Assembly (NCBI GenBank): GCA_028689585.1
Contig: JAQVCW010000002.1
Span: forward strand, 62,001 to 126,000
DNA: 64,000 nt
Source: Lachnospiraceae bacterium
GTDB lineage: Bacteria; Bacillota; Clostridia; Lachnospirales; Lachnospiraceae
Direction: 5' to 3'
The notes below the pieces were generated by a model. That model made no database searches. It had not been told where the DNA came from and saw only the letters and a program-made list of their open reading frames with translations. The position numbers were made by a program, and so were the translations under genes. Position 1 is the stretch's first letter; every line of letters starts with the position of its first letter. Shown piece by piece: positions 49,413-60,810 of the stretch.

Positions 49413-50168
49413 TTATTTGCTCAGCGTGAGAATCTCCGGAGCTCCGTCTGTGATCAAGATCGTATTCTCATAATGGGCGGAAAGGGATCCGTCTGCGGTA
49501 ACCACGGTCCAGTCATCATCCAGCCACTCGATCTCGTAGGTTCCTGCATCGATCATCGGCTCAATCGCCAGCGTCATACCCGGCACCAGACGGATGCCTC
49601 TGCGTTTCTGAGGGAAATTAGGGATCTGCGGATCTTCATGCAGCGCTTTTCCGATTCCATGTCCAACCATGTCACGAACCACGCCGTAGCCGAAGGATTC
49701 CGCATAATTACCGATAGCAGATGAAATCTCATGGAGATGATGGTCTGCTCTGGCGAACTCAATTCCCTTGAAAAAGCTCTCTCTGGTTACGTCGATCAGC
49801 TTCTGTGCTTCAGGAGAAATCCTGCCTACCCCATGGGTACGCGCTGCATCTGAGTGAAAACCATGATAGATCAGGCCCGCATCCAGACTGACAATATCCC
49901 CTTCTTTCAGGATACGGTTCTTTTTGGGAATACCATGAACCACTTCATCATTTACTGACACGCAGATGGAAGCAGGATAGCCGTTATAATTCAGAAAATT
50001 CGGCACACAGCCAAAGCTTCTGATCATCTTCTCTCCTTCTCTGTCAATGTCCAATGTGGAAATACCCGGCTTTATCATTTTTGCCAATTCATCATGTACA
50101 ATTTCCAGAAGTCTTCCGGCTTCCCGCATATATTCAATTTCTTTTGCAGACTTTACTGTCACTGACAT
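49413..50168 (-). CDS. map: Methionine aminopeptidase, type I
   Basis: The 251 aa metalloenzyme removes the first Met from new proteins. Metal ligands are seen in SLDAGLIYHGFHSDAART (Asp, Asp), VGHGIGKALHEDP (His), LAIEPMI (Glu) and the last Glu in SAHYENTILIT. There is no N-terminal zinc finger. It starts 4 nt after adk. Confidence 0.96.
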   Translation of the reverse strand: MSVTVKSAKEIEYMREAGRLLEIVHDELAKMIKPGISTLDIDREGEKMIRSFGCVPNFLNYNGYPASICVSVNDEVVHGIPKKNRILKEGDIVSLDAGLIYHGFHSDAARTHGVGRISPEAQKLIDVTRESFFKGIEFARADHHLHEISSAIGNYAESFGYGVVRDMVGHGIGKALHEDPQIPNFPQKRRGIRLVPGMTLAIEPMIDAGTYEIEWLDDDWTVVTADGSLSAHYENTILITDGAPEILTLSK

Positions 50169-50172
50169 AAAT

Positions 50173-50817
50173 TTATTCTCCTAAAATAGCGATAATCGCT
50201 GAAAATACATCTTCCATATCCAGCGTTCCATCTACTGTTCTCAAAACTCCGGCTTTTTTATAGTAATCAATCAGAGGCTGAGTCTGATCATGATATACTG
50301 TCAGACGCTTCTGAACCGTTTCCGGCTTGTCGTCATCTCTCAGAACCAAAGCTTCTCCGCAGGCATCACAAATGTTCTCTGCTTTAGGAGCATTGTATTT
50401 CACATGATAGGTTGCGCCGCAGCCGGTACAAGCCCTTCTTCCGCTCATCCGGTTTACAATATGACTATCCTGAACTTCCACATCAATGGCATAATCAATT
50501 GATGTGCCCATTGATTTCAGAGCAGTATTCAGTGCTTCTGCCTGCGGGATCGTTCTCGGAAAACCATCCAGAATATATCCGTTTTTACAGTCATCCTGTC
50601 CAATTCTGTCAACTACCAGATCACAGGTCAATTCATCCGGAACCAGCAGTCCCTGATCCATAAAAGCTTTTGCTTTCATGCCGAGTTCTGTGCCGTTTTT
50701 TATATTTGATCTGAATATATCACCAGTAGAAATATGCGGAACAGAATATTTTTCTGCAATCTTCTTTGCCTGTGTTCCTTTTCCTGCACCTGGTGCACCA
50801 AGCATAATAATCTTCAT
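50173..50817 (-). CDS. adk: Adenylate kinase
   Basis: The 214 aa enzyme interconverts ATP, AMP and ADP. It has the P-loop [10 protein letters not shown], the NMP lid DGFPRTIPQ near 84, and a LID domain with a zinc-type Cys set (CTGCGATYH and CDACG near 130-153) as in Gram-positives. The ATG at 50817 is used; an in-frame ATG 32 codons earlier gives an improbable tail. Confidence 0.97.
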   Translation of the reverse strand: MKIIMLGAPGAGKGTQAKKIAEKYSVPHISTGDIFRSNIKNGTELGMKAKAFMDQGLLVPDELTCDLVVDRIGQDDCKNGYILDGFPRTIPQAEALNTALKSMGTSIDYAIDVEVQDSHIVNRMSGRRACTGCGATYHVKYNAPKAENICDACGEALVLRDDDKPETVQKRLTVYHDQTQPLIDYYKKAGVLRTVDGTLDMEDVFSAIIAILGE

Positions 50818-50918
50818 AATATCTGCCTTTCTGTTCTCTGCCCTAAATAGCCTAAATAGAATGATAGTGCACATTCTCACCCGCCGAACAAACATGACAG
50901 GTGAGAAGTACACTCATA

Positions 50919-52235
50919 TTATTCGCTCAGGAATCCTTTGTAATTACGAACTAACATCTGGGATTCTATCTGCTTCATTGTCTCCAGAACAACACCTACA
51001 ATAATGATAATGGATGTGCCGCCGAAGGAAACATATGCACCGAATACACCGTTAAAGAAGATAGGCACCAGCACTACAATGGTAAGACCTGCAGCACCGA
51101 TGAATACGATGTATCCGAGGATTTTGTTTAAATAATCCGTGGTTGGTTTGCCAGGTCTGATACCCGGAATAAAACCGCCCTGCTTCTTCATATTATCTGC
51201 TACTTCAATCGGATTGAAGGTGATGGAAGTATAGAAATATGCAAAGAAAATAATCAATATCACATACAGCACCAGACCTACGGAATAGATCGGCTGTGAA
51301 AAATTAAACCAGTTATTCTGATTCAGCATACCGACAATGGTTCCGCCGATGCCATCTGCTGAGCTTTTTGTAAATGACATGATAATCTGCGGAATGGACA
51401 TCAGGGAGGAGGCAAAGATAACAGGAATAACACCTGCTGTATTTACTTTCAGCGGAATACTGGAAGACTGTCCGCCAACCAGTTTTCTTCCCTGCATCTT
51501 CTTCGCATACTGTACCGGAATTTTCCGTGTAGCATCATTCAATATAATGACCATAACTACCGTCACTATGATAACTGCAATGATGATAACAGCAGCCAAT
51601 GCGCCATGAGCAATTGTCTTACCCTTTACAAAGGTATCAAACAGACTGGCCATATCCTGAGGCACACGGGAAATAATATTAATCATCAAGACGATGGAAA
51701 TACCATTTCCTACCCCATTTTCCGTAATTCGTTCGCCTACCCACATCAGGAAAGCAGAACCGGCTGTCAGAGCTGCAACGACCGTCAATGCATTCAGGAA
51801 ATTCATCTCTGTAATCAGGCCCTGGTTACCAAAGCCGATTGCCATAGCGATACTCTCAAAAAGTGCCAGGCCAACTGTCAGATAACGGGTGATCGTCTGA
51901 ATTTTCTTTCTGCCATCTTCTCCATCCCTCTGCATCTCTTCCAGTTTTGGAATCGCAATCGTAAGAAGCTGCATAATAATGGAGGAAGTAATGTATGGCG
52001 TAATATTCAATGCAAATATGGACATCTTTTCAAAAGACCCGCCCGTAAATGCAGAGAAGAAATTGAACGCACCATTGGCCTGCTGACTGGCAAACCAGTT
52101 ACTGAAGTATTCTCTGTTTACCCCTGGTACCGGTAGCTGAGATCCAAGTCTCACCACTACCAGCATACCAAATGTAAAAAACAGTTTCTTTCTGATATCC
52201 TTAATTTTAAATGCGTTGCGCAGCGTCTCTAACAT
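50919..52235 (-). CDS. secY: Preprotein translocase subunit SecY
   Basis: The 438 aa, ten-helix channel protein shows the family start KDIRKKLFFTFGMLVVVRLGSQLPVPGVN with the plug region after it. Conserved GGFIPGIRPGKPT lies near 350. It forms SecYEG for export and membrane insertion. It overlaps rplO by one base and is followed by adk. Confidence 0.98.
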   Translation of the reverse strand: MLETLRNAFKIKDIRKKLFFTFGMLVVVRLGSQLPVPGVNREYFSNWFASQQANGAFNFFSAFTGGSFEKMSIFALNITPYITSSIIMQLLTIAIPKLEEMQRDGEDGRKKIQTITRYLTVGLALFESIAMAIGFGNQGLITEMNFLNALTVVAALTAGSAFLMWVGERITENGVGNGISIVLMINIISRVPQDMASLFDTFVKGKTIAHGALAAVIIIAVIIVTVVMVIILNDATRKIPVQYAKKMQGRKLVGGQSSSIPLKVNTAGVIPVIFASSLMSIPQIIMSFTKSSADGIGGTIVGMLNQNNWFNFSQPIYSVGLVLYVILIIFFAYFYTSITFNPIEVADNMKKQGGFIPGIRPGKPTTDYLNKILGYIVFIGAAGLTIVVLVPIFFNGVFGAYVSFGGTSIIIIVGVVLETMKQIESQMLVRNYKGFLSE

Positions 52236-52675
52236 TAGATCACCTCAGCTTTTCCACCAAGTTCTTCAATCTTAGCCTTAGCGCTTTCGCTGTAAGCATT
52301 AACTTTAACAGTCAGCTTTTTTGTCAGAGTTCCGTTGCCAAGAATCTTAACTCCATCTTTCTGGGCTTTAATAATGCCTTTTTCCAGGAGTGCTTCTACC
52401 GTAACTTCTGCATCATTATCGAAGACTTCCAAAGCACTCATGTTGACTGCTTCGATTTCCAGAGAGTTTCTGTTTGTGAAACCTCTCTTAGGAATTCTTC
52501 TGTATAATGGCATCTGTCCACCTTCAAAGCCAATTCTTGGTGCGCCTGAACGTGCTTTCTGTCCTTTATGTCCTTTACCGGCTGTTTTACCGTTTCCAGA
52601 ACCGTGACCACGTCCTCTTCTGAAATTATCACTGTGCACTGAACCTGCAGCAGGGCTTAAATTTGATAAATCCAT
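52235..52675 (-). CDS. rplO: 50S ribosomal protein L15
   Basis: The 146 aa protein starts [23 protein letters not shown], with the Gly-rich RNA-binding tail ([21 protein letters not shown]) and [17 protein letters not shown]. It is an assembly protein of the 50S. Confidence 0.98.
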   Translation of the reverse strand: MDLSNLSPAAGSVHSDNFRRGRGHGSGNGKTAGKGHKGQKARSGAPRIGFEGGQMPLYRRIPKRGFTNRNSLEIEAVNMSALEVFDNDAEVTVEALLEKGIIKAQKDGVKILGNGTLTKKLTVKVNAYSESAKAKIEELGGKAEVI

Positions 52676-52700
52676 TGTGACACCTCCTTATCTGTAATAA

Positions 52701-52883
52701 TTAGATCTCTTCTACTTTAACTAAATGCTGAACGTGTGCAATCATACCTCTGACAGCTTCGTTATCCGGCAGCTCTACAGTCTTGTTTAATTTCTTCAGA
52801 CCAAGAGCAGCAACGGTAGCGCGATGTTTTGGAATTGCACCGATCGTTGATTTTACTAATGTAACTTTCAATTTCTCTGCCAT
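52701..52883 (-). CDS. rpmD: 50S ribosomal protein L30
   Basis: The 60 aa protein reads [20 protein letters not shown], ending with [14 protein letters not shown]. The ATG at 52883 follows AGGAGG; a frame opening 19 codons earlier overlaps rpsE. This is a single-domain bacterial L30. Confidence 0.97.
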   Translation of the reverse strand: MAEKLKVTLVKSTIGAIPKHRATVAALGLKKLNKTVELPDNEAVRGMIAHVQHLVKVEEI

Positions 52884-52896
52884 TTTCAATTCCTCC

Positions 52897-53406
52897 TTAA
52901 CCCAGAATCTCTTCAACAGATTTTCCGCGAAGTCTTGCAACTTCTTCCGGGCTCTTCAACTGTTTCAGTGCTTCCAGAGTAGCCAGAACAACATTCTGTT
53001 TGTTGTTGGAGCCTAAGGATTTTGTACGAATATTCTTTACGCCAGCCATTTCCAGCACAGTACGTGCAGGACCACCAGCGATAATACCGGTACCTTCCGG
53101 AGCTCTCTTCAGCAGTACGGATGCTCCGCCGAATTTTCCATTAAAATCATGTGGTACACTGGCGTATTCATTCATAGCTACAGTGATCAATTTTTTTGCA
53201 GCGTCTTCTCTTCCTTTACGGATCGCTTCTGGAATCTCAGTGGCTTTTCCAAGACCTGCACCTACATGTCCGTTGCCATCACCCACTACAACCAAAGCAG
53301 TGAAACGCATATTACGTCCGCCTTTAACAACCTTGGTTACACGTTTGATTGACACTACTTTATCATTTAATTCAAACTGACTAGCATCAATGATCTCATG
53401 TCTCAT
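52897..53406 (-). CDS. rpsE: 30S ribosomal protein S5
   Basis: The 169 aa protein has the S5 double-stranded RNA-binding core ([23 protein letters not shown]) and a C-terminal domain with [20 protein letters not shown]. It acts in decoding fidelity. Confidence 0.98.
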   Translation of the reverse strand: MRHEIIDASQFELNDKVVSIKRVTKVVKGGRNMRFTALVVVGDGNGHVGAGLGKATEIPEAIRKGREDAAKKLITVAMNEYASVPHDFNGKFGGASVLLKRAPEGTGIIAGGPARTVLEMAGVKNIRTKSLGSNNKQNVVLATLEALKQLKSPEEVARLRGKSVEEILG

Positions 53407-53425
53407 GTGTCTTTTCCTTCCTCTC

Positions 53426-53794
53426 CTAGAATTCCAGCCCAGCTTCTCTGGCTGCTTCTGCTAATGCTTTGACCTTGCCCTGATAGATGAATCCTCCTCT
53501 ATCAAAAACAACAGTGGTAATGCCTTTTTCCAAAGCTTTTTTTGCAATTACGGTTCCCAAATATGATGCTGCATCAACGTTGTTAGTTTTTTCCAGCTCT
53601 GCTTTTACATCCTTCTGAAGGGTGCTGGCAGAAACCAGAGTCTTTCCAACTGTATCGTCAATAATTTGAGCATACATATGATTATTACTTCTAAACACAG
53701 CCAAACGTGGTCTTTCCGCAGTACCGCTGAAACGGTTACGGATTTTTTTATGTTTATTAACGCGAACTTCTGTTCTAGATTCTTTGCTAACCAT
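53426..53794 (-). CDS. rplR: 50S ribosomal protein L18
   Basis: The 122 aa 5S rRNA-binding protein has [29 protein letters not shown] and ends with [13 protein letters not shown]. The ATG at 53794 suits the AAGGAG site better than the one two codons earlier. Confidence 0.97.
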   Translation of the reverse strand: MVSKESRTEVRVNKHKKIRNRFSGTAERPRLAVFRSNNHMYAQIIDDTVGKTLVSASTLQKDVKAELEKTNNVDAASYLGTVIAKKALEKGITTVVFDRGGFIYQGKVKALAEAAREAGLEF

Positions 53795-53811
53795 TTTCAC
53801 ACTCTCCTTAT

Positions 53812-54351
53812 TTATTTTTTACCAGTCTTACCAACTTTACGTCTGATCACTTCATCAGCATACTTAATACCTTTGCCCTTGTAAGGTTCCGGTTTTCTCT
53901 TCTCTCTGATTTCCGCTGCGTACTGGCCAACTTTTTCTTTGCTGATACCGGAAACGATGATCTTGTTTCCTTCTACCTTGGTTTCAAGTCCTTCCGGATC
54001 TTCCATCTCTACTGGATGAGAATAGCCCAGAGTCAGATTCAGCTTGCTGCCGTTCTTTGCTGCTCTGTAACCTACACCGTTTACTTCCAGAGTTTTGGTA
54101 TAACCTTCGCTGACACCCACCACCATATTGTGGATCAGGGTTCTGGTCAGACCATGAAGGGATTTCATTTTCTTTAAATCATTTGGTCTGGATACGATCA
54201 CATGACCGTCTTCCATTTTGATTTCCATTTCCTCAGGTAAAACTCTTTCCAGAGTTCCCTTAGGTCCTTTTGCGGTAACCTTGTTACCCTCGGCGATTTC
54301 CACAGTAACTCCTGCTGGAATCGCAACCGGCATTCTTCCGATACGTGACAT
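53812..54351 (-). CDS. rplF: 50S ribosomal protein L6
   Basis: The 179 aa two-domain protein starts [19 protein letters not shown] and has the C-terminal signature [14 protein letters not shown]. It sits near the factor-binding site. Confidence 0.98.
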   Translation of the reverse strand: MSRIGRMPVAIPAGVTVEIAEGNKVTAKGPKGTLERVLPEEMEIKMEDGHVIVSRPNDLKKMKSLHGLTRTLIHNMVVGVSEGYTKTLEVNGVGYRAAKNGSKLNLTLGYSHPVEMEDPEGLETKVEGNKIIVSGISKEKVGQYAAEIREKRKPEPYKGKGIKYADEVIRRKVGKTGKK

Positions 54352-54455
54352 GCCTATTTCCTCCTTACTTAGATTTTCGGATCGGTTTCCCGTTCCGTTT
54401 TCAGTAGTTTATATTGTTACTTTGTCTTGTATTCCCTAAACTGTTTTCAGCCGGA

Positions 54456-54857
54456 CTACCAGATAAACGCCAGAACCTCGCCGCCTACATGCTGCTTTCT
54501 AGCCTGTTTGTCTGTGATAACACCCTGGTTTGTAGACAGAATAGCTACGCCCAGTCCGCCTAATACTCTTGGCATATTCTCTTTGCCAGCGTATACACGC
54601 AGACCAGGTTTGGAAATTCTCTTCAGACCAGTGATGATTTTTTCACTTTTATCTTTTCCATATTTTAAAGTAATATGGATGGTCTTGAATGCTCCATCAT
54701 CTACCAGATCATATTTTCCAATATAACCTTCATCTACCAAAATATTTGCGATAGCAATTTTCATTTTGGAAGCCGGTACATCTACTGTGTCATGTTTTGC
54801 AGTATTTGCATTACGAATTCTTGTAAGCATATCTGCGATTGGATCGCTCATTGCCAT
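54456..54857 (-). CDS. rpsH: 30S ribosomal protein S8
   Basis: The 133 aa protein starts [18 protein letters not shown] and has [20 protein letters not shown], the 16S-binding C-terminal signature. In other bacteria S8 also controls this operon by binding near rplE. Confidence 0.98.
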   Translation of the reverse strand: MAMSDPIADMLTRIRNANTAKHDTVDVPASKMKIAIANILVDEGYIGKYDLVDDGAFKTIHITLKYGKDKSEKIITGLKRISKPGLRVYAGKENMPRVLGGLGVAILSTNQGVITDKQARKQHVGGEVLAFIW

Positions 54858-54945
54858 GTTAGTATCCTCCTTTAAAGACTTGACATGTTTTTATGTGAAT
54901 TTGGGAACTTCGCTTTTCGCTTGTTCTCATTAAACTGCTTTTGGT

Positions 54946-55131
54946 CTACCAGCTCGCTTTTTTCACGCCTGGAATCTCACCCTTGTATGCCAGTTCACGG
55001 AAGCAGATTCTGCAGATTCCGTATTTTTTCAGAACTGAATGTGGACGACCACAGATACGGCAGCGAGTATACGCTCTTGTGGAGAACTTTGGTTCACGCT
55101 GCTGTTTAATTTTCATTGATGTTTTAGCCAT
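54946..55131 (-). CDS. rpsZ: 30S ribosomal protein S14, zinc-binding type
   Basis: The 61 aa protein has four zinc Cys in CRICGRP and CRICFREL, the short type Z found in Gram-positives. It lies between rplE and rpsH. Confidence 0.97.
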   Translation of the reverse strand: MAKTSMKIKQQREPKFSTRAYTRCRICGRPHSVLKKYGICRICFRELAYKGEIPGVKKASW

Positions 55132-55147
55132 GAAACTTTCCTCCTGA

Positions 55148-55687
55148 TTATTTCGTAAACGGCATATTAAATAATGTCAGTAATTCGCGGGCTTCTTCAT
55201 CGGTCTTAGCGGTAGTAACGAAAATAACGTCCATACCTCTTACCTTATCTACTTTATCGTATTCGATTTCCGGGAAGATCAACTGCTCTTTGATACCCAG
55301 TGCATAGTTACCTCTTCCGTCGAATGCGTTAGGATTCACACCTCTGAAGTCACGTACACGCGGCAGTGCAAGATTGATAAGACGGTCTACGAACTCATAC
55401 ATCTTTTCACCACGAAGAGTTGTTTTACATCCAATTGCCATACCTTCACGGATCTTGAAGTTTGCAACAGAATTTTTAGCTTTTGTCAGAACAGCTTTCT
55501 GACCGGTAATGGTTTCCATATCTTTCACAGCGGATTCCAGAACTTTCGCATTTTCCTTTGCTTCACCAACACCCATGTTGATTACTACTTTGTTCAGTTT
55601 CGGAACTTCCATGACATTTTTATATCCGAATTTTTTAATCATAGCATCTACGATTTCATTCTGATAAGTTTCTCTTAATCTACTCAA
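55148..55687 (-). CDS. rplE: 50S ribosomal protein L5
   Basis: The 179 aa 5S rRNA-binding protein has [18 protein letters not shown] near 40, and [20 protein letters not shown]. It forms part of the central protuberance. Confidence 0.98.
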   Translation of the reverse strand: MSRLRETYQNEIVDAMIKKFGYKNVMEVPKLNKVVINMGVGEAKENAKVLESAVKDMETITGQKAVLTKAKNSVANFKIREGMAIGCKTTLRGEKMYEFVDRLINLALPRVRDFRGVNPNAFDGRGNYALGIKEQLIFPEIEYDKVDKVRGMDVIFVTTAKTDEEARELLTLFNMPFTK

Positions 55688-55709
55688 TTTGTGCGGCCTC
55701 CTCTCTCAA

Positions 55710-56009
55710 TTAGTCGATGACTTCGCCTGTAGCCTTTGCTACACGAACTTTTTTATCTCCATCCATCTTAAAGCCAACTCTGGTAGCTTTTCCTTTATGC
55801 AGATACATTACATTGGAAATATCAATGTAAGATTCTTTGTTCACAATTCCGCCCTGCTGATTTGCAGCAGATGGTTTTGCATGTTTGGTAACCATGCCAA
55901 CGCCTTCTACCAGGACCTTGCCGTCCTTTACAGCGAGCACTTTACCTTCTTTGTCTTTATCTTTACCAGCGATCACCTTTACGGTATCGCCTGTTTTGAT
56001 TTTCATCAT
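55710..56009 (-). CDS. rplX: 50S ribosomal protein L24
   Basis: The 99 aa protein has the KOW motif [19 protein letters not shown] near the start. It begins 50S assembly. Two ATGs in a row allow either start; AGGAGG suits the first. Confidence 0.97.
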   Translation of the reverse strand: MMKIKTGDTVKVIAGKDKDKEGKVLAVKDGKVLVEGVGMVTKHAKPSAANQQGGIVNKESYIDISNVMYLHKGKATRVGFKMDGDKKVRVAKATGEVID

Positions 56010-56022
56010 TTTTCTGGCCCTC

Positions 56023-56391
56023 CTATAATACTTCCGGAGCTAAAGATACAATCTTCATGAATTTCTTATCACGAAGTTCTCTTGCTACCGGCCCAAAAAT
56101 ACGGGTTCCTCTTGGATTTAAATCATCCTTGATGATAACAGCAGCATTTTCGTCAAATCTGATATAAGAACCGTCTTTACGACGAACGCCTTTTACTGTA
56201 CGAACAACGACAGCTTTTACAACATCACCTTTTTTTACAACACCGCCTGGTGTTGCATCTTTAACAGAAGCAACGATTATATCACCAACGCCTGCATATC
56301 TTCTAGTAGAACCGCCCATAACTCTGATGCAAAGCAATTCTTTTGCTCCAGTGTTATCAGCAACTTTCAGTCTAGTTTCCTGTTGTACCAT
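56023..56391 (-). CDS. rplN: 50S ribosomal protein L14
   Basis: The 122 aa protein starts [24 protein letters not shown] and has the signature [20 protein letters not shown]. It sits at the subunit interface. Confidence 0.98.
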   Translation of the reverse strand: MVQQETRLKVADNTGAKELLCIRVMGGSTRRYAGVGDIIVASVKDATPGGVVKKGDVVKAVVVRTVKGVRRKDGSYIRFDENAAVIIKDDLNPRGTRIFGPVARELRDKKFMKIVSLAPEVL

Positions 56392-56412
56392 GCTGATATA
56401 CCTCCTAATATA

Positions 56413-56667
56413 CTATTTCGCTTTTTCTACGATTTCGACAAGTCTCCATCTTTTATCTTTGGACAGCGGTCTTGTCTCCATAACTTTAACGGTATCACCG
56501 ATATTACATTCATTGTTTTCGTCATGTGCTTTCAGTTTGTAAGTTCTCTTTACAATTTTTTTGTAAAGGGGATGTTTTACATGATCTTCTACTGCAACAA
56601 CGATGGTCTTTTCCATTTTATTACTAACAACCTTGCCTGTACGGGTTTTTCTAAGATTTCTTTCCAC
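56413..56667 (-). CDS. rpsQ: 30S ribosomal protein S17
   Basis: The 84 aa OB-fold protein starts [20 protein letters not shown] and has the signature [23 protein letters not shown]. Confidence 0.98.
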   Translation of the reverse strand: MERNLRKTRTGKVVSNKMEKTIVVAVEDHVKHPLYKKIVKRTYKLKAHDENNECNIGDTVKVMETRPLSKDKRWRLVEIVEKAK

Positions 56668-56714
56668 GGAAATATCTCCTTTCTCTCAATCTGAGTCAAA
56701 ATATCAGGATTGCA

Positions 56715-56924
56715 TTATTCTGCAGCATTTGCCTTTTCAGTGATAACGGTCTGAATTCTTGCGATGTTCTTGCGAACTTCTTTGATTCTGCTTGTGTTAT
56801 CCAACTGGTTGGTTGCATTCTGAAATCTCAAATTGAAAAGTTCCTTTTTAGCAGCTACTAATTCTTCATTTAATTCTGCAGCTGATTTTGCTTTTAAATC
56901 TTCTACATACTTATTAATTTTCAC
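56715..56924 (-). CDS. rpmC: 50S ribosomal protein L29
   Basis: The 69 aa helical hairpin protein begins (M)[18 protein letters not shown] choose the GTG at 56924, 8 nt after AAGGCGG, over a GTG three codons earlier. It overlaps the end of rplP. L29 lies at the tunnel exit where trigger factor and SRP bind. Confidence 0.95.
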   Translation of the reverse strand: MKINKYVEDLKAKSAAELNEELVAAKKELFNLRFQNATNQLDNTSRIKEVRKNIARIQTVITEKANAAE

Positions 56925-57351
56925 TGTTATCACCGCCTTCTAAATCTGCGCGAGAAACGATTTTGCATTTACAAGGTAACTTGTGCATAGCAAGACGTAA
57001 TGCTTCGCGGGCTACATCCTCCGGGATACCTGCAATTTCAAACATAACACGGCCCGGTTTCACAACTGCTACCCAGTACTCCAGAGTTCCTTTACCAGAA
57101 CCCATACGAGTTTCAGCAGGTTTTGCTGTAACTGGCTTATCCGGGAAAATTTTGATCCAGACCTGACCGCCACGCTTGATATAACGAGTCATGGCAACAC
57201 GGGCTGCCTCGATCTGATTGGACTTGATCCAGCAGGGTTCTGTGGAAACAAGACCAAAATCACCATAACTTAATGTATTTCCTCTCAACGCCTTACCAGC
57301 CATGCTTCCACGGAACTGTTTACGACGTTTCACTCTTTTTGGCATTAACAT
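56914..57351 (-). CDS. rplP: 50S ribosomal protein L16
   Basis: The 145 aa protein starts [20 protein letters not shown], the usual Clostridia form, and has [22 protein letters not shown]. Its ATG overlaps the rpsC stop (TAATG), suggesting coupling. It contacts tRNA in the A and P sites. Confidence 0.97.
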   Translation of the reverse strand: MLMPKRVKRRKQFRGSMAGKALRGNTLSYGDFGLVSTEPCWIKSNQIEAARVAMTRYIKRGGQVWIKIFPDKPVTAKPAETRMGSGKGTLEYWVAVVKPGRVMFEIAGIPEDVAREALRLAMHKLPCKCKIVSRADLEGGDNSEN

Positions 57352-58001
57352 TATTTATCGCTCCCTTCTTTTTTAGATGGAAGGACTTCGCCTTTGTAGA
57401 TCCAAACCTTAACGCCAACTTTACCGTAGGTTGTATCTGCTTCTGCAAAGCCATAGTCAATATCTGCTCTTAATGTCTGAAGTGGAATAGTGCCATCGTT
57501 GTATGTCTCGATACGAGCCATATCAGCACCGCCCAGACGTCCTGCACAACTGGTCTTGATACCCTTAGCGCCAGACTTCATTGCACGGCCCATGGTGGAC
57601 TTCATTGCACGGCGGAAAGAAATACGGCTTTCCAACTGCTGAGCGATATTCTCTGCAACAAGCTGTGCTTCTTTATCCGGTCTTTTCACTTCTTTGATAT
57701 CTACGATTATTTTTTTAGCGGTAAGCTTCTGAACCTCAGCTTTTACCTTTTCAATCTCTGCTCCGCCCTTGCCGATAACAACGCCCGGTTTTGCAGTATA
57801 GATGATGATTTTAACTCTGTCAGATGCTCTTTCGATTTCAATCTTGGAAACACCTGCGCTATATAATTTCTTTTTCAGAAATGTTCTGATTTTGTGATCT
57901 TCAACAAGGTAATCAGCAAAGTCAGCTTCTGCATACCATTTTGAGTCCCAGTCTTTAATAACACCGACTCTCAAGCCGTGTGGATTAACTTTCTGTCCCA
58001 T
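57351..58001 (-). CDS. rpsC: 30S ribosomal protein S3
   Basis: The 216 aa protein starts [20 protein letters not shown], has a KH domain ([17 protein letters not shown]) near residue 75, and the C-terminal [17 protein letters not shown]. It lines the mRNA entry tunnel. Confidence 0.98.
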   Translation of the reverse strand: MGQKVNPHGLRVGVIKDWDSKWYAEADFADYLVEDHKIRTFLKKKLYSAGVSKIEIERASDRVKIIIYTAKPGVVIGKGGAEIEKVKAEVQKLTAKKIIVDIKEVKRPDKEAQLVAENIAQQLESRISFRRAMKSTMGRAMKSGAKGIKTSCAGRLGGADMARIETYNDGTIPLQTLRADIDYGFAEADTTYGKVGVKVWIYKGEVLPSKKEGSDK

Positions 58002-58012
58002 GATTGCCCTCC

Positions 58013-58399
58013 TTATCTTTCATTCAGCACGATCGTAATATGGCTCATTCTCTTTTCGATTCTATAAGCTCTGCCCTGTGCTCTCGGTTTGATTCTCTTC
58101 ATTGTCGGTCCCTTGTTTGCGTAGCATTCTTCTACGTAAAGGTTTTCCGGATTCATTCCGTTATTGTTTTCAGCGTTTGCCATAGCTGATTTTAATAACT
58201 TGGCAATCAGTTCAGATGCGTATCTCGGATTGTAAGTAACAATCGCAAGTGCAGTCTGAGCATCCTTTCCTCTGATGGCATCTAATACGAAACATGCTTT
58301 CTGAACAGATACTCTTGCATATGACAGCTTTGCTGACGGTCTGGTATCTTTCTGAGCATTTCTCTCTCTTTTGATTTGCGATCTATGTCCTTTAGCCAT
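58013..58399 (-). CDS. rplV: 50S ribosomal protein L22
   Basis: The 128 aa protein has [24 protein letters not shown] and a C-terminal loop with [21 protein letters not shown] that reaches the exit tunnel. The ATG at 58399 follows AAAGGAGG; the frame stays open 39 codons upstream, but that stretch is a structured spacer. Confidence 0.96.
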   Translation of the reverse strand: MAKGHRSQIKRERNAQKDTRPSAKLSYARVSVQKACFVLDAIRGKDAQTALAIVTYNPRYASELIAKLLKSAMANAENNNGMNPENLYVEECYANKGPTMKRIKPRAQGRAYRIEKRMSHITIVLNER

Positions 58400-58604
58400 A
58401 GATGTGCCTCCTTTCGTCCTCGAAACCCATTGGTTTCGCAGCGCCCTCCCCGGGCGAACTATGATATCCGGCATGATACTTTGCGGAGCACTGACTGACA
58501 ACGCAGCCTGGTGCATCCTGATTTTATGAAACCAAGTCAGCAGCAGTCTCCTGCATGCCGGCTTTCCGATTTCATATCATACCTTTAGGGTAACAGCGTT
58601 CAAA
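58400..58604 (-). promoter_or_regulatory. Structured 205-nt spacer between rpsS and rplV
   Basis: Two 8-bp arm pairs (58460-58467 with 58574-58581, and 58468-58475 with 58554-58561) would form a long hairpin. A CGAAACC/GGTTTCG hairpin (58421-58438) sits next to the rplV ribosome site. Most other gaps in this part of the cluster are about 10-50 nt. Confidence 0.6.
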
Positions 58605-58886
58605 CTAGCGAACGCCTGATTTCTTTTCGTCTTTTCCATGTCCTCTATAGGTTCTGGTAGCAACGAACTCGCCGAGTTTATGACCAACCATGTCTTCTGT
58701 AACATATACAGGCACATGTCTTCTTCCGTCATGAACTGCGATTGTATGTCCAACCATCTGTGGGAAAATTGTAGAACGGCGAGACCAGGTCTTAATAACC
58801 TGTTTGTCACCAGCCGCATTCATAGCGTCTACTTTTTTCAGCAGGCTTGCATCAGCAAATGGTCCTTTTTTCAGTGAACGAGACAT
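58605..58886 (-). CDS. rpsS: 30S ribosomal protein S19
   Basis: The 93 aa protein starts [20 protein letters not shown] and has the signature [27 protein letters not shown]. It sits in the 30S head. Confidence 0.98.
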   Translation of the reverse strand: MSRSLKKGPFADASLLKKVDAMNAAGDKQVIKTWSRRSTIFPQMVGHTIAVHDGRRHVPVYVTEDMVGHKLGEFVATRTYRGHGKDEKKSGVR

Positions 58887-58918
58887 CGATTTACCTCCTT
58901 ATACTTTTTAACGATTGA

Positions 58919-59761
58919 TTAGTTGATGGCTTTTCCATCTCTTCTTCTTACGATCAGCTTGTTAGACGCTTTGTTTTTCTTTCTCGTCTTCAAGCCAAGA
59001 GCAGGTTTACCCCAAGGTGTACATGGGCCAGGACGTCCAACCGGAGCCTTACCCTCACCACCACCATGCGGATGGTCATTCGGGTTCATAACAGAACCAC
59101 GAACGGTAGGTCTGATACCCATATGACGGGTTCTTCCTGCTTTACCGATGTTGATCAGGTTGTGATCGCCATTGCCTACGACACCGATCGTAGCACGGCA
59201 AACCAGCAGAACCATTCTCATCTCGCCGGAAGGAAGTCTCAGGGTAGCATATTTGCCTTCTTTTGCCATTAACTGAGCAGCGTTGCCAGCGGAACGAACT
59301 AACTGTCCGCCGTGTTTCGGATGCAATTCAATGTTGTGTACCATGGTACCAACCGGGATCTCTGACAGAGGCAGGCAGTTTCCGATCTTAACTTCTGCTT
59401 TCGGTCCGTTCATGATCGTCATGCCGTCCTTCAGTCCCTGAGGAGCCAGGATGTATGCTTTTTCACCATCTGCATAGCAGATCAGTGCGATATTGGCAGT
59501 TCTGTTCGGATCGTATTCGATACCGATTACTTTTGCTGAAATATCATCTTTATATCTCTTGAAGTCTACCAGTCTGTATTTCTTTCTGGATCCGCCTCCG
59601 CGATGTCTTACTGTGATTTTGCCCTGGTTGTTACGGCCAGAGTTCTTTCTCAGTGAAACCAGAAGTGCTTTTTCCGGTGTGCTCTTGGTAACTTCTGCGA
59701 AGTCAGAACCGGTCATATGTCTTCTGGAAGGGGTATATGGTCTATAAGTCTTAATTCCCAT
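58919..59761 (-). CDS. rplB: 50S ribosomal protein L2
   Basis: The 280 aa protein starts [21 protein letters not shown] and has the C-terminal signature [26 protein letters not shown] with the conserved His next to the peptidyl transferase centre. Confidence 0.98.
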   Translation of the reverse strand: MGIKTYRPYTPSRRHMTGSDFAEVTKSTPEKALLVSLRKNSGRNNQGKITVRHRGGGSRKKYRLVDFKRYKDDISAKVIGIEYDPNRTANIALICYADGEKAYILAPQGLKDGMTIMNGPKAEVKIGNCLPLSEIPVGTMVHNIELHPKHGGQLVRSAGNAAQLMAKEGKYATLRLPSGEMRMVLLVCRATIGVVGNGDHNLINIGKAGRTRHMGIRPTVRGSVMNPNDHPHGGGEGKAPVGRPGPCTPWGKPALGLKTRKKNKASNKLIVRRRDGKAIN

Positions 59762-59860
59762 GACTTGTTTCTCCTTTCAAACTATTTATCATCACGCTTA
59801 GCTGCGTATGGGCTGGGATTGGAAATCCCAATGGTCAGGTTCGCTCGCCTGCGGCAAGTC

Positions 59861-60160
59861 TTATAACCCTTCGAAGATTTCAATATCTTTACTCTCTTCT
59901 GTCAGAGTAACGATTGCTTTCTTACTCTTCGCTGTCTTACCGGTCACAGCACCACGTCTCTTGTTTTTTCCGCCAATGTTCATGGTGTTTACGGATTTTA
60001 CTTTTGTTCCTTCGAACATTTTTTCAACAGCTTCTCTAATCTGAGGTTTGGTTGCTTCGGTATGAACCATGAATGTATATTTCTTTTCAGCCATAGCGCT
60101 CATACTTTTTTCTGTAACAACCGGTTTAAGGATTACGTCATAGTATTTGATGTCAGCCAT
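59861..60160 (-). CDS. rplW: 50S ribosomal protein L23
   Basis: The 99 aa protein has [19 protein letters not shown] and a C-terminal half with [18 protein letters not shown]. It is the docking site of trigger factor at the exit tunnel. Confidence 0.98.
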   Translation of the reverse strand: MADIKYYDVILKPVVTEKSMSAMAEKKYTFMVHTEATKPQIREAVEKMFEGTKVKSVNTMNIGGKNKRRGAVTGKTAKSKKAIVTLTEESKDIEIFEGL

Positions 60161-60780
60161 TATGCGTACACCTCCTCAATCGTAGCAATAGCAGCTTTGG
60201 TAACTACTACTGTGTTGTACTTCAGAATGTCATATACATTGATCGTGCTGGTAGAAGCAGTCTTTACATTTGCAATGTTTCTTGCGGAAAGAACTACGTT
60301 CTGATCGAAGTCATTCATCACTACAAGAGCTTTGGAAACCTTCAGGTTGTTCAGTACGTTCTGCATGGTCTTTGTCTTAACAGCGTCCAGCTTCAGTTCG
60401 TCCAGAACTACCAGTTTGTTTTCCTGTACTCTGGAAGTCAATACAGACTTGAGAGCCAGTCTCTTTTCTTTTTTGTTCATTTTGAATGTATAATCTCTCG
60501 GTGTCGGTGCGAATACTACTCCGCCGCCGGTCCACTGCGGAGATCTGGTTGAACCCTGTCTTGCATGACCGGTTCCTTTCTGTCTCCATGGTTTTCTTCC
60601 GCCGCCTGAAACTTCAGAACGGGTCTTTGCTTTCTGGGTGCCCTGACGATTGTTCGCAAGCTGCTGAACAACTGCAAGATGTACCAGATGTTCGTTGACT
60701 TCAACACCGAACACAGTATCGTTCAGCTCCATTGTGCCAACTTCGTTGCCTTCCATATTGTAAACAGATACGTTTGCCAT
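60160..60780 (-). CDS. rplD: 50S ribosomal protein L4
   Basis: The 206 aa protein has the tunnel loop with [22 protein letters not shown] near residue 60. In E. coli L4 also represses its own (S10) operon by binding the leader. It overlaps rplW by one base. Confidence 0.98.
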   Translation of the reverse strand: MANVSVYNMEGNEVGTMELNDTVFGVEVNEHLVHLAVVQQLANNRQGTQKAKTRSEVSGGGRKPWRQKGTGHARQGSTRSPQWTGGGVVFAPTPRDYTFKMNKKEKRLALKSVLTSRVQENKLVVLDELKLDAVKTKTMQNVLNNLKVSKALVVMNDFDQNVVLSARNIANVKTASTSTINVYDILKYNTVVVTKAAIATIEEVYA

Positions 60781-60810
60781 CTGTGTGTTCCTCCTTTCCT
60801 ATACTAGAAC

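Noticed and set aside
58577-58819. 80-residue minus frame across rpsS
   Set aside because: It is an out-of-frame shadow of rpsS.
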